Positions 7,113 through 15,284 of a stretch of DNA of 25,135 bases are shown in pieces. The notes under the pieces were generated by a model, which saw only the letters and a list, made by a program, of their open reading frames with translations, did no database searches and was not told where the DNA came from. A program made the translations under genes and the position numbers. Origin of the DNA: JACQCV01 sp964634555. Lineage in GTDB: Bacteria > Patescibacteriota > Minisyncoccia > Phycocordibacterales > UBA12445. Positions within the stretch are counted from its first letter, which is position 1. Each line of letters starts with the position of its first letter. The stretch covers positions 1 through 25,135 of the forward strand of contig CAZWJJ010000007.1 in assembly GCA_964634555.1 (NCBI GenBank), given 5' to 3'.

Positions 7113-7835
7113 ATGGTTTATCTAATTAGTATTGCGACATTATTTTCGACGCTTTTAGGGGGACTTTTTGCTCTCAGATTTAAGGATAAATTACATTTAG
7201 TATTGGGATTTAGCGCCGGTGCGGTGATAGGTGTAGCTTTTTTTGATCTACTGCCTGAGGCTATAAGTTTGGGAGGTGGTTTTTATGGAGTCGATACGGT
7301 TGTTTCTACTGTGGCGCTTGGCTTTACAGGTTATATGATACTGGATCGGCTTTTTTTCTTTCACTCGCATGAAGAGGAGGAACAGCACGGTTCACTTAGG
7401 GTCAGAGGTGTATTGGGGGCCGGAAGTTTGTCATTTCATAGTTTTTTGGACGGCGTGGCGATCGGGCTGGCTTTTCAGGCCTCGGCTTCTATTGGGGCGA
7501 TCGTTTCGACAGCTGTTTTGGTTCACGATTTTTCCGATGGTATCAACACTGTAAATTTAATTTTGAAAAATAAAGGCAACAGCGCACAGGCAGTTAGATG
7601 GCTGGTGCTTGATGCTTTGGCGCCTGTCATCGGTGTTTTATCGACATTATTATTTACAATTCCGGAATCGTCTCTCGGTCTCGTGTTATCTGTTTTTGCC
7701 GGATTTTTCTTGTATATTGGTGCTTCTGATCTTTTGCCGGAAAGTCATCATGGTCATCCGACAGTCTGGACATCGCTCTCTACTGTCCTTGGAGTCGTGG
7801 TGTTATATGTGGTGATTCAGATGGCGAGCCTCTGA
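7113..7835 (+). CDS. ZIP family divalent metal transporter
   Basis: A 240-residue polytopic protein with about eight predicted helices, typical of bacterial ZIP (ZupT/GufA-like) transporters that take up zinc and other divalent metals. The two transport-site helices are visible as HSFLDG (109-114) and HDFSDG (138-143); the family usually has HNxPEG in both, so Glu is Asp in each and Pro is absent. A loop HSHEEEEQHGS (84-94) after TM3 is a likely metal-binding loop, and a second His-rich stretch ESHHGH lies at 210-215. FDLLPEA and SDLLPE occur in TM2 and TM7. It converges with the methyltransferase gene, whose stop lies one base away. Confidence 0.88.
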   Translation: MVYLISIATLFSTLLGGLFALRFKDKLHLVLGFSAGAVIGVAFFDLLPEAISLGGGFYGVDTVVSTVALGFTGYMILDRLFFFHSHEEEEQHGSLRVRGVLGAGSLSFHSFLDGVAIGLAFQASASIGAIVSTAVLVHDFSDGINTVNLILKNKGNSAQAVRWLVLDALAPVIGVLSTLLFTIPESSLGLVLSVFAGFFLYIGASDLLPESHHGHPTVWTSLSTVLGVVVLYVVIQMASL

Positions 7836-7836
7836 T

Positions 7837-8517
7837 CTAAATTCTTTCAGCGTAAACCGAAATTGATCTGCGTTTGGCGGCATGGCCGTTCTCTCTGTGG
7901 CGATGGGAGCGAAGCATTTTATGTATGTCAAAATTTTCTTTTAACATCTCTTTGATCTCCTCTTCTGTAAAAACATGCTCGGCGACACCGATTTTTGGAT
8001 GAATATAGGAACCTTTTTCTTCAGCCGGATTTTCTCTAAGTAATCTTTCGGCGTGAATATCTTCGTCTCGAAGAAAGGTTTTGAAGTAAAACCAACCGCC
8101 CGGTTTAAGTAGGCGTGAGATTTCCGCTATCAACTCTTTGCGTTCTGGAGCAGTGAGAAAATGCAAAGTCATCATATCAAGAATGAGATCTTGTGATTGA
8201 TCAGGCAGATTGATATGGCCGGCAATGGAGCGCGCTTCGTATTTGAGATTCAGTCCCACACTCATCTTTTTTGCCTGCTCTACAGCCTCGCCTGAAATAT
8301 CGTAGCCGATACCTTTGATGCTGTAATTTTTTGCCAGATAGATCAAATTTCTGCCGTTGCCACAGCCTAGATCTAGCACCGATGGATTAGCCTTGAATGA
8401 ATCAGAGTCACCGTTTCTGATCAGCCAGCGTGCGAATTTCTCCAGGTCTTCGCTGGGATTATTTGATAGAGCCAGATGGCCGGCTTTTTTATATTCTTTA
8501 TTCCAGAACTTCGTCAT
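7837..8517 (-). CDS. Class I SAM-dependent methyltransferase
   Basis: A 226-residue Rossmann-fold methyltransferase. Motif I VLDLGCGNGRN lies at 47-57, an acidic motif II YDISGEAV at 72-79, and the ILDMMTLHFL and LLKPGGWFYFKTF segments mark motifs IV-VI. It resembles the tellurite-resistance/UbiE-type group of small-molecule methyltransferases; no substrate can be assigned. No signal peptide. It converges with the ZIP gene with a single base between the stop codons, so the two 3' ends may overlap in transcription, and no intrinsic terminator separates them. The start has no Shine-Dalgarno site. Confidence 0.88.
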   Translation of the reverse strand: MTKFWNKEYKKAGHLALSNNPSEDLEKFARWLIRNGDSDSFKANPSVLDLGCGNGRNLIYLAKNYSIKGIGYDISGEAVEQAKKMSVGLNLKYEARSIAGHINLPDQSQDLILDMMTLHFLTAPERKELIAEISRLLKPGGWFYFKTFLRDEDIHAERLLRENPAEEKGSYIHPKIGVAEHVFTEEEIKEMLKENFDIHKMLRSHRHRENGHAAKRRSISVYAERI

Positions 8518-8561
8518 TTTTATTTTATTTTAAAGTCTTGCATATTACAGCACGTTATCTC

Positions 8562-8589
8562 TTGAATTACAATATGATTAAGGTATACT
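8562..8589 (+). promoter_or_regulatory. Promoter of rlmB
   Basis: TTGAAT (8562-8567), 16-nt spacer, TATACT (8584-8589). Predicted transcription start is near 8596, about 5 nt before the ATG at 8601. It lies downstream of an earlier in-frame ATG (8574), arguing that 8601 is the real start. Confidence 0.6.
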
Positions 8590-8600
8590 CACAATATCCT

Positions 8601-9350
8601 ATGATTAAACCCCAAACTTTTATTTACAGCAAGAATGCTCTTCGTGAGGCGATCTTTAACAACCCAAATGCAGTTGAAAAGATTTTTTTGATGCCGCAGT
8701 TTGCAGATGGCGAATTAATGAATGAGATTAAGAAAAATAATGTTCCATATCTAACCTTGCCGGCCGGTAAAGTGCCAAATGGCGTAGATCTGGCCTCGAT
8801 CCGAGGTGGAATTTTTGGCCTGCTTTCTTCGGAAGGTTTAGTGAAAAGTTATAAGGCATTCTCTGAAAATTTAGTTGCTGGGGATCATACAGCGCTTATT
8901 TTGCTCGATGAGATTCAGGATCCCCATAATGTTGGTGCAATCATTCGTTCGGCTGCCGCCTTCGGCATTTCCGGAATTTTAATTCCGGAACATAATCAAG
9001 CGAGAGTGACTGATACGGTTATAAAAGTTTCGGCCGGTATGGCCTTTAGGGTGCCTCTAGTGGCAATAGGAAATGTGAATACGACAGTTCGTGATCTGAA
9101 AGAGAAGGGATTCTGGATTTATGGCCTGGATGAGACAGCGACTCATAGCACGGCTTCGGAAAAATTCGATGCGCCTGCGGTTTTTGTGATGGGTAATGAG
9201 GCGAATGGCATTCGCCAAAAGACTCGTGAACTTTGTGATGTACTATTGGCTATTCCTATGAATAAACGCTGTGAATCGCTTAATGTTGCCGCTTCGACAG
9301 CAGTTGTGCTTTATTCATGGGGTCTGCAACATCCCGAAGCGCTTGAATAG
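8601..9350 (+). CDS. rlmB: 23S rRNA 2'-O-methyltransferase, RlmB/SpoU (TrmH) family
   Basis: A 249-residue SPOUT methyltransferase using SAM to methylate the ribose 2'-O of a guanosine in 23S rRNA (G2251 in E. coli for RlmB). The N-terminal RNA-binding substrate domain begins FIYSKNALREAI. The catalytic domain shows the three SpoU motifs: DPHNVGAIIRSAAAFG with the catalytic Arg, FVMGNEANGI, and IPMNKRCESLNVAAS near the C-terminus. These residues form the trefoil-knot SAM site. The frame is open upstream to 8430, but that extension is out-of-frame coding of the divergent methyltransferase and unlike the family. ATG 8601 fits both family length and promoter; ATG 8574 is the alternative. A related tRNA or rRNA target cannot be excluded. 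Confidence 0.88.
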   Translation: MIKPQTFIYSKNALREAIFNNPNAVEKIFLMPQFADGELMNEIKKNNVPYLTLPAGKVPNGVDLASIRGGIFGLLSSEGLVKSYKAFSENLVAGDHTALILLDEIQDPHNVGAIIRSAAAFGISGILIPEHNQARVTDTVIKVSAGMAFRVPLVAIGNVNTTVRDLKEKGFWIYGLDETATHSTASEKFDAPAVFVMGNEANGIRQKTRELCDVLLAIPMNKRCESLNVAASTAVVLYSWGLQHPEALE

Positions 9351-9352
9351 AA

Positions 9353-9381
9353 TTGAACTTATTACTGGCCTAATGTATTCT
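9353..9381 (+). promoter_or_regulatory. Promoter of the Pif1-like helicase gene
   Basis: TTGAAC (9353-9358), 17-nt spacer, TATTCT (9376-9381). The predicted start is near 9388, leaving a leader of about 4 nt before ATG 9392. It begins just after the rlmB stop codon. Confidence 0.6.
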
Positions 9382-9391
9382 GAGTCTTTGT

Positions 9392-11059
9392 ATGACTCAA
9401 AAAGAGGCACTAGATATTTTGAAGTTGGGGTATAATGTTTTTTTGACTGGTTCGGCTGGCAGTGGTAAGACTTATCTATTGAATCAGTTCATTGATTATC
9501 TTAAAAAGCATGATGTGCCTGTAGCCATAACTGCTTCGACTGGAATCGCTGCCACTCATTTGAACGGCATGACGATCCATTCATGGTCGGGTTTGGGAAT
9601 CAAAAATGATCTTACAGAATCAGAATTGGAAGATCTGGAGAGCCGTAAATATTTGTGGGACAGGTTTCAAGAGACAAAGGTTTTGATAATCGATGAAGTC
9701 TCTATGCTCCATCATTTTCGTCTTGATCTTGTAGATCGTGTCGCACGCGCAATGAGGCGCAATAGTTTACCTTTTGGTGGATTGCAGGTAATTCTCTGTG
9801 GAGATTTTTTTCAGTTGCCGCCGATTTCTCGAACTGGTGAGCCTGAGGCGCATTTTATTTACAGATCGCGATCCTGGCAGGAGATGAATTTAAGGATTTG
9901 TTATTTACATGAACAGTATCGTCAGACGGACGATGAACTACTTAGGGTTTTGAATGATATTCGAACCAATAATGTTTCGGATAAGACCTTGAGCTATCTG
10001 CGCGGGCGTTATAGAAAAAATCCGGCGCCATCATCGTCAGAATCGACCAAACTTTACACTCACAATATTGATGTCGATGGAATAAATGATAAGGAGCTAT
10101 CACAGATTAATGAAGATGAGCATGAATATGAGATGACGAGCCGAGGAAATCCCAATCTTGTTGCATTGCTGAAAAAAAGTTGTCTGGCGCCAGAAGTTTT
10201 GCGGCTGAAAAAAGGTTCACTTGTGATGTTTGTAAAAAATAATTATGATGCCGGCTATGTTAATGGCACCTTGGGAAAAGTTGTTGATTTTGATTTGGTT
10301 GGGCCTATTGTCGAAACAGTCAAAGGTAAGAGGATTCCAGCCGGTCCTATGCCTTGGTCAATTGAAGAGGATGGCAAATTAAAAGCCGAGATATCACAGG
10401 TGCCGATTCGTTTGGCATGGGCAATTACAGTTCATAAAAGCCAGGGGATGAGCCTTGATGCTGTTGAAGTTGATCTTAGCAAATCTTTTGAAAAGGGAAT
10501 GGGATACGTGGCGCTTTCGCGGGCGCGAACTCTTAATGGCCTCACGCTTTTAGGCCTTAATCAAACAGCTTTGCAGGTTGATGGTCGGGTTCTGCAGTTT
10601 GATAAACAGTTGGCGATCGAATCTGAAAGATCAGCCGATGAGATCTTTAAAATGGATAAGGTTGAAAAACAGGATCGGCAGGAAAAATATCTGCAATCTA
10701 TATCGCCGAAGGGTATTAAAAAAGAAAAGAAGAAAAAGGTTTCGACGCTTGATCAGACTCTAGTTTTGATAGAAGAAGGTTTGACGCTCAAAAAGATCGC
10801 TGAAAAAAGAAAAATGACTGAGGATACGATTATTGGTCATTTGGAAGATTTGGCAGAATTGGGGAAGATTGATCCGGAAAAAGACCTGATCTACTTAAGG
10901 CCGCCGGCCGACCGTTTTAAGAAAATTAAGCAAGCTTTTCAGGAGGTGTATAAAAAAACTGGTCAGATGACCTTGTCACCGACGCGCGATTTGCTCGGTA
11001 GAGGTTTTCAATTTAGTGAAATTCGTCTAGCAAGACTATTTATGCGTAACAAAGACTGA
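9392..11059 (+). CDS. Pif1-like SF1B DNA helicase with C-terminal helix-turn-helix region
   Basis: A 555-residue helicase of the Pif1/RecD group, ATP-driven 5'-3' DNA unwinding enzymes that resolve replication obstacles. Walker A is GSAGSGKT (20-27), motif Ia-like ASTGIAA is at 48-54, Walker B is IDEVSM (100-105), and motif III is GDFFQLPP (137-144). Motif IV-like EQYRQTDDE lies in the middle, and motifs V/VI are ITVHKSQGMS and GYVALSRART. After a Lys-rich linker (around KKEKKKK) a C-terminal part, LTLKKIAEKRKMTEDTIIGHLEDL, looks like a helix-turn-helix of the HTH_40/RQC-like type attached to some bacterial Pif1 proteins. A last segment ends with DLLGRGFQFSEIRLARL. It is followed 14 nt later by an unrecognised gene with its own promoter. 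Confidence 0.93.
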   Translation: MTQKEALDILKLGYNVFLTGSAGSGKTYLLNQFIDYLKKHDVPVAITASTGIAATHLNGMTIHSWSGLGIKNDLTESELEDLESRKYLWDRFQETKVLIIDEVSMLHHFRLDLVDRVARAMRRNSLPFGGLQVILCGDFFQLPPISRTGEPEAHFIYRSRSWQEMNLRICYLHEQYRQTDDELLRVLNDIRTNNVSDKTLSYLRGRYRKNPAPSSSESTKLYTHNIDVDGINDKELSQINEDEHEYEMTSRGNPNLVALLKKSCLAPEVLRLKKGSLVMFVKNNYDAGYVNGTLGKVVDFDLVGPIVETVKGKRIPAGPMPWSIEEDGKLKAEISQVPIRLAWAITVHKSQGMSLDAVEVDLSKSFEKGMGYVALSRARTLNGLTLLGLNQTALQVDGRVLQFDKQLAIESERSADEIFKMDKVEKQDRQEKYLQSISPKGIKKEKKKKVSTLDQTLVLIEEGLTLKKIAEKRKMTEDTIIGHLEDLAELGKIDPEKDLIYLRPPADRFKKIKQAFQEVYKKTGQMTLSPTRDLLGRGFQFSEIRLARLFMRNKD

Positions 11060-11065
11060 TATAAT
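11057..11065 (+). promoter_or_regulatory. Extended -10 promoter placed for a leaderless mRNA
   Basis: TGATATAAT, identical to the box before the alpha/beta hydrolase gene, overlaps the helicase stop region and ends 8 nt before ATG 11074. The expected transcription start is at or within 2 nt of the ATG. Confidence 0.6.
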
Positions 11066-11073
11066 TATCTATC

Positions 11074-11832
11074 ATGACAGAATCATTTGGACAATTTGTA
11101 GATGATGAGGAGGCGCCATTTAAGAAGGTAACTCGTCTTGGGGGTGGCAATTTTCATCTTAGGGAGATTAGTTCTCCGATGGCAAGTTTTGTCGGTAGAG
11201 AGATGAGTGTTAAGGAGGCCGCCAGGGCTTTAGGGGTTAATGCCGAGGATCCGGTTTTTGTTGCTAAGCGTGCAAAGCAGGTACTGGGAGATTTGAAGGA
11301 GAAATATAATATTCCGGTGGCCGTACAAGTTGTTTTATCTGAAAAAACTGACTCCATAAATAAAAATGAGCGTAAGCCAGTCATCCATTTGTTGGCTGAC
11401 AAAATTAAGGGTCATGTATTGTGGCCAGCCGATAAGCCTGTTGGGGGGTATAGAAAATGGATAGATAATATGCCCGACGTGGAAAGAAAAAAAATGATCA
11501 CTGAGCTGGATGATCTGATCGCGTCATTGGCTAATTATGTTTCAGTTCATGGTCGAAGGAATGATTTTATGGCTGATATTGGCTCAACACGACAATATAT
11601 GTGGGGAAGGAAAGAAAAAAAAGACGGTCAAGTTGAGGCCGAGCCTCACATCTATCTGATCGATGTAGAGCTTCTAACTAGCGGTCCATTTGGTGACAGA
11701 ATTAATGATTATATATCTGTATTTATTGGTAATTTAAAGGCATCTATGACCCTGAATGAAAATGCCATGGATGCAATATTTCCAAAGGCTAGAGAGGCAA
11801 TACAAAAATTGGAGAGCATGGGCAGAGCTTAA
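11074..11832 (+). CDS. Unrecognised soluble protein of 252 residues
   Basis: I do not recognise the family. There is no signal peptide or membrane segment. An early segment SVKEAARALGVNAEDPVFVAKRA looks helical and could be a small DNA-binding-type bundle. A middle part KPVIHLLADKIKGHVLWPADKPVGGYRKW (about 109-137) resembles a strand-loop core, and a long helical stretch follows (DVERKKMITELDDLIASLANYVSVHG). A later segment EPHIYLIDVELL could be the buried strand plus acidic end of a nucleotide- or kinase-like fold, but this is only a resemblance. It has its own near-leaderless promoter. A role with the helicase is possible only by position. Confidence 0.85.
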   Translation: MTESFGQFVDDEEAPFKKVTRLGGGNFHLREISSPMASFVGREMSVKEAARALGVNAEDPVFVAKRAKQVLGDLKEKYNIPVAVQVVLSEKTDSINKNERKPVIHLLADKIKGHVLWPADKPVGGYRKWIDNMPDVERKKMITELDDLIASLANYVSVHGRRNDFMADIGSTRQYMWGRKEKKDGQVEAEPHIYLIDVELLTSGPFGDRINDYISVFIGNLKASMTLNENAMDAIFPKAREAIQKLESMGRA

Positions 11833-11850
11833 TTAGGGTGATAACTTTTC

Positions 11851-11878
11851 TTGCTTACTATGTAGAGGGGAGTATAAT
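11851..11878 (+). promoter_or_regulatory. Promoter of the cupin-GH130 operon, leaderless geometry
   Basis: TTGCTT (11851-11856), 16-nt spacer, perfect TATAAT (11873-11878). The ATG begins 7 nt after the -10 box, exactly where transcription should start. Confidence 0.65.
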
Positions 11879-11885
11879 TTAAGCG

Positions 11886-12227
11886 ATGGAACCAATAACC
11901 ACAGAGAGACCCTGGGGTAATTTTCGACAATTTACTCTGAATGAGGCAACAACCGTGAAGATTATCACTGTCAGAGCTGGTGAAGAGTTTAGTTTGCAAT
12001 TTCATAATGATCGCGATGAATTTTGGAGGATTCTCACGGGTGAGGCGCAAGTTGTGATTGGTGATAAAACTTTTTCCGCTCAAGCAGGAGATGAGTTTAA
12101 TATTCCGAGAAAGACTAATCATCGCATGCGCGCTGTTGGTCAAGATGCGCAATTTTTGGAGATCGCACACGGTGATTTTAAAGAGAATGATATCACTCGT
12201 CTTGAAGATAAATATGGACGGGTTTAG
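11886..12227 (+). CDS. Stand-alone ManC-type (mannose-6-phosphate isomerase type II) cupin
   Basis: A 113-residue single-domain cupin corresponding to the C-terminal domain of bifunctional ManC-type enzymes (GDP-mannose pyrophosphorylase/mannose-6-phosphate isomerase). It starts RPWGNFRQF, has LQFHNDRDEFWRIL (38-50) with candidate metal ligands His40 and Glu45, IPRKTNHRM (73-81) with His79, and ends in the family signature HGDFKENDITRLEDKYGR. It likely binds one divalent metal and could interconvert fructose-6-phosphate and mannose-6-phosphate, or act as a sugar-binding or regulatory cupin. It heads an operon with GH130 genes (10-nt gap), which supports a mannose role. No pyrophosphorylase domain is present. 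Confidence 0.85.
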   Translation: MEPITTERPWGNFRQFTLNEATTVKIITVRAGEEFSLQFHNDRDEFWRILTGEAQVVIGDKTFSAQAGDEFNIPRKTNHRMRAVGQDAQFLEIAHGDFKENDITRLEDKYGRV

Positions 12228-12237
12228 TTTTGAATAG

Positions 12238-13419
12238 ATGGTCATTCATAGAATAGTCAAGAGGATAAAAAATTTAAAGGATTCAACCTTCGAAGCCGTT
12301 AAGCGAAAGGTGTTAAATAAGAGGAAGCCATCGGCAAAAAAACTCGTTAGCGATATTATTCATAAGCGCCAGACCGCTAAGTCTATACTTAAACGTGCGG
12401 AAGTTAATCCTATAATTTCTCCCCGAGCTAAATTTTCCTGGGAATCTAAGGCGACATTTAATCCGGCAGCTATTTATGCCGGAAAAAAAGTTCACCTTGT
12501 TTATCGTGCCATCGGTAATGATGATGTTTCTGTTTTAGGTTATGCATCGAGCTCTAATGCGATTGATTTTGATGAGCGTCTAAACTATCCGATATTTTAT
12601 AAGGGCCAGCAGAAGTTAAATAAAACAGTTATTAAGATTCCATATAGTTCTGGTGGAGGGTGGAATGGTGGTACAGAAGATCCTCGTCTGACTTTGATAG
12701 ATAAAACAGTTTATCTTTTTTACACAGCATTTGATGGTTGGGGATCGCTTAGAATGGCCATGTCGACGATCAGCTTGGATGATTTTTTGCATAAGAATTT
12801 TAATTGGACTCAGCCTGTATATATATCCAAATCGGGGGAGATACATAAGAACTGGGTTTTATTTCCCGAAAAGATAAATGGTAAATTTGCAATTTTGCAT
12901 AGTGTAAATCCAAGTATAATGATCGAGTATGTAGATGATTTGCAGGAGCTCGGACGTGATAAGTATGTTAAGAGTTTTTATGGCAGCAGCAGTTCTCGAC
13001 CTAATAAGGAGATTAATCAATGGGATAACTGGGTTAGGGGAGCTGGTCCGCCTCCGATCAAGACTAAATATGGATGGTTACTCTTATATCATGCAATGGA
13101 TAAGCGTGATCCAAATAGATATAAATTGGGTGCAATGATTCTGGATCTAAAAGATCCGACCAAGATTTTATACCGATCTAACCAGCCGATTTTAGAGCCG
13201 GATGAAGATTATGAAAATGAGGGCTTTAAGTCGGGTGTTGTGTATTCTTGCGGTGCCGTTGTGGCCAATGGGGAACTCTATGTTTATTATGGCGGCGCAG
13301 ACACGGTTGTGGCGGTAGCGGAAGCGAACTTGGAGCAGTTTTTACAACAGCTGATGAAAAACAGCGAAGCGAAGCTTCTTAAAACAGATCGTGATAAGAT
13401 GAAAGTAATAATAAAATGA
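12238..13419 (+). CDS. GH130 family beta-mannoside phosphorylase/hydrolase
   Basis: A 393-residue glycosidase with the five-bladed beta-propeller repeats of GH130, enzymes that cleave beta-mannosides, mostly by phosphorolysis to mannose-1-phosphate. Recognisable blocks: FNPAAIYAGKKVHLVYRA (74-91), GGTEDPRLTL (144-153) with the proton-donor Asp148, FYTAFDGW (161-168), KNWVLFPEKINGKF (204-217), PPPIKTKYGWLLLYHA (271-286) and ELYVYYGGADTV (346-357). Residues 1-50 are a very basic extension not needed for the fold and not a signal peptide, so the enzyme is cytoplasmic. After KINGKF the sequence is LHSVNP, lacking the LHR Arg seen in the neighbour's second module. ATGA overlap with the next gene indicates translational coupling. 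Confidence 0.9.
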   Translation: MVIHRIVKRIKNLKDSTFEAVKRKVLNKRKPSAKKLVSDIIHKRQTAKSILKRAEVNPIISPRAKFSWESKATFNPAAIYAGKKVHLVYRAIGNDDVSVLGYASSSNAIDFDERLNYPIFYKGQQKLNKTVIKIPYSSGGGWNGGTEDPRLTLIDKTVYLFYTAFDGWGSLRMAMSTISLDDFLHKNFNWTQPVYISKSGEIHKNWVLFPEKINGKFAILHSVNPSIMIEYVDDLQELGRDKYVKSFYGSSSSRPNKEINQWDNWVRGAGPPPIKTKYGWLLLYHAMDKRDPNRYKLGAMILDLKDPTKILYRSNQPILEPDEDYENEGFKSGVVYSCGAVVANGELYVYYGGADTVVAVAEANLEQFLQQLMKNSEAKLLKTDRDKMKVIIK

Positions 13420-15284
13420 TAATTAAGGTTACACGATCAGAGGAGAATCCTATATTGGTGCCGAGAAGTGATGTGCCGTTTGAGGCGGAAGCGGCTTTTA
13501 ATGCATGCCCGGTTCAAGACAAGAGTAATATTCATCTTGTTTATCGCGCAGTATCTGCCACAAAAATGATCGCAGGTTATGATATGAATGTTTCTACCAT
13601 CGGTTATGCAGAAAGTCATGATGGTATTCACTTTAGAAATAGAAGAGAGTTTATTTTTCCAGAATTCGATTGGGAGAGATTTGGCTGTGAAGATCCACGA
13701 GTTACTAAGTTGGGCGGTAAATTTTATATTTTCTATACGGCTCTTTCTGAATATCCCTTCAGAGAAAGTGGAATTAAGGTTGCTGTGGCAATCACTAAAG
13801 ATTTTAAAAATATTATCGCCAAATACCCGGTAACGCCGTTTAATGCCAAGGCCATGACATTGTTTCCGTCAAAGATTGACGGCAAATACGCAGCCATTTT
13901 GACAGTTAATACTGATAATCCGCCGTCGAGGATTGGAATTGCTATTTTTGATCGTGAAGATCAGATCTGGTCGCAGGAATATTGGGAGAACTGGTATCTT
14001 TCGCTTGATAATCATTCGATACATCTTGAGCGTTCGCCTAGTGATCATTTGGAAATCGGAGCGCCACCTATTAAGACTAAATACGGTTGGCTTTTGATCT
14101 ACTCTCATATTCAGAGATATTTTTCACCGCCGGCAATTTTTGGCATTGAGGCAGTTTTGTTGGATTTGAAAGATCCGCGTAAAATCATTGCTAAGACTAA
14201 TAAGCCGCTAATTATCCCCGAGGAGGAGTATGAAAGGTATGGTCATGTGGCAAACATAGTTTTTCCGACTGGTGCGCTGGTTAAGGGCGGAAAATTATCA
14301 ATCTATTACGGCGCAGCCGATACGGTGGCGGCGGTTGCAACATTAAGGCTCGCTGATTTGGTGAAAGATCTGCTCTCCAGAAGTTTTGAGGTGATTCGTC
14401 TTGAAAGATATGCAGGCAATCCTATTTTACGACCGATTATAGATCATGATTGGGAAGTAAAATCTGTTTTTAATCCGGCAGCTATTTATGCGGATAAAAA
14501 GGTGCATCTAATATATCGAGCAATTTCATCCGATAATACTTCTGTGATGGGATATGCTTCAAGTTCTGATGGTTTTAAGATTGATGAGCGATTAGATCAG
14601 CCGGTATATGTTCCGCGCGAGTCTTTTGAAAAAAAGTTGGATCCCATGGGTAATTCCGGTTGTGAAGATCCGCGACTGACGCGCATAGATGAGACTTTAT
14701 ATATGTGTTATACGGCATATGACGGCAAAAATTCTCCGCGAGTCGCTTTGACGTCCATTCCGATAAGTTATTTTTTGGCTAAGCGATTTAATTGGGCTAA
14801 GCCGATTCTGATTTCTCCGCCTGATATTGACGATAAAGATGCGGCAATATTTCCCAAAAAAATAAACGGCAAATATGCGATATTGCATAGGATGGGCGTA
14901 AGCATATGGTTGGATTTTGTCGATGATCTTAATTTCGGCGGCGACAAGTGGCTGGGCGGGAAGATTTTGATGAGTCCGAGGGCGGATTCTGATAGCCGCA
15001 AGATTGGTATCGCCGGTCCGCCAATCGAAACTAAGGATGGCTGGCTTCTGATTTATCACGGTATTTCTCGTGAGAAGGATAATCACTATCATTTAAGGGC
15101 CGCCATCCTCGATCTCAATGATCCGACTCATGTCATTGTAAGAACAAAAAATTCGATCTTCGAGCCGGAAACTATGTATGAAAAATTCGGCGATGTCCCA
15201 AATGTTGTTTTCTCTAATGGGATTGTGGTTATCGGTGATCAACTATTTATTATTACGGTGGCGCTGATAAGGTTGTCGGCGTAG
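13416..15284 (+). CDS. Tandem GH130 protein, 3' end frameshifted
   Basis: Two complete GH130 propellers are fused in one chain. Module 1 (about 8-320) has FGCEDPRVTKL (89-99, Asp93) and SIYYGAADTVAAVATL. Module 2 (about 330-622) has FNPAAIYADKKVHLIYRA (352-369), SGCEDPRLTRI (414-424, Asp418), and FPKKINGKYAILHR (479-492). Module 2 is closely similar to the upstream GH130 protein even at DNA level (12457-12479 is identical to 14469-14491), so the locus grew by duplication. The open frame ends in a non-homologous DQLFIITVALIRLSA; the expected blade end YYGGADKVVGVATI is encoded in the -1 frame from 15251. No signal peptide. Start overlaps the previous stop (ATGA). Tandem GH130 fusions are uncommon as far as I know. 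Confidence 0.88.
   Translation: MIIKVTRSEENPILVPRSDVPFEAEAAFNACPVQDKSNIHLVYRAVSATKMIAGYDMNVSTIGYAESHDGIHFRNRREFIFPEFDWERFGCEDPRVTKLGGKFYIFYTALSEYPFRESGIKVAVAITKDFKNIIAKYPVTPFNAKAMTLFPSKIDGKYAAILTVNTDNPPSRIGIAIFDREDQIWSQEYWENWYLSLDNHSIHLERSPSDHLEIGAPPIKTKYGWLLIYSHIQRYFSPPAIFGIEAVLLDLKDPRKIIAKTNKPLIIPEEEYERYGHVANIVFPTGALVKGGKLSIYYGAADTVAAVATLRLADLVKDLLSRSFEVIRLERYAGNPILRPIIDHDWEVKSVFNPAAIYADKKVHLIYRAISSDNTSVMGYASSSDGFKIDERLDQPVYVPRESFEKKLDPMGNSGCEDPRLTRIDETLYMCYTAYDGKNSPRVALTSIPISYFLAKRFNWAKPILISPPDIDDKDAAIFPKKINGKYAILHRMGVSIWLDFVDDLNFGGDKWLGGKILMSPRADSDSRKIGIAGPPIETKDGWLLIYHGISREKDNHYHLRAAILDLNDPTHVIVRTKNSIFEPETMYEKFGDVPNVVFSNGIVVIGDQLFIITVALIRLSA

Noticed and set aside
8430..8600. N-terminal extension of rlmB
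   Set aside because: It overlaps the divergent methyltransferase start and reads through its promoter region; the family begins just before FIYSKNAL and the promoter at 8562-8589 lies inside the extension.
11829..12245. 138-codon minus-strand frame across the cupin gene
   Set aside because: Antisense to a protein with a full ManC-cupin signature; no promoter or start context.
14697..15092. 131-codon minus-strand frame in the tandem GH130 gene
   Set aside because: Antisense shadow of a conserved propeller module.
15243..15257. Programmed -1 ribosomal frameshift
   Set aside because: No X-XXY-YYZ heptamer in the zero frame and no obvious stimulatory stem directly downstream; an indel is simpler.
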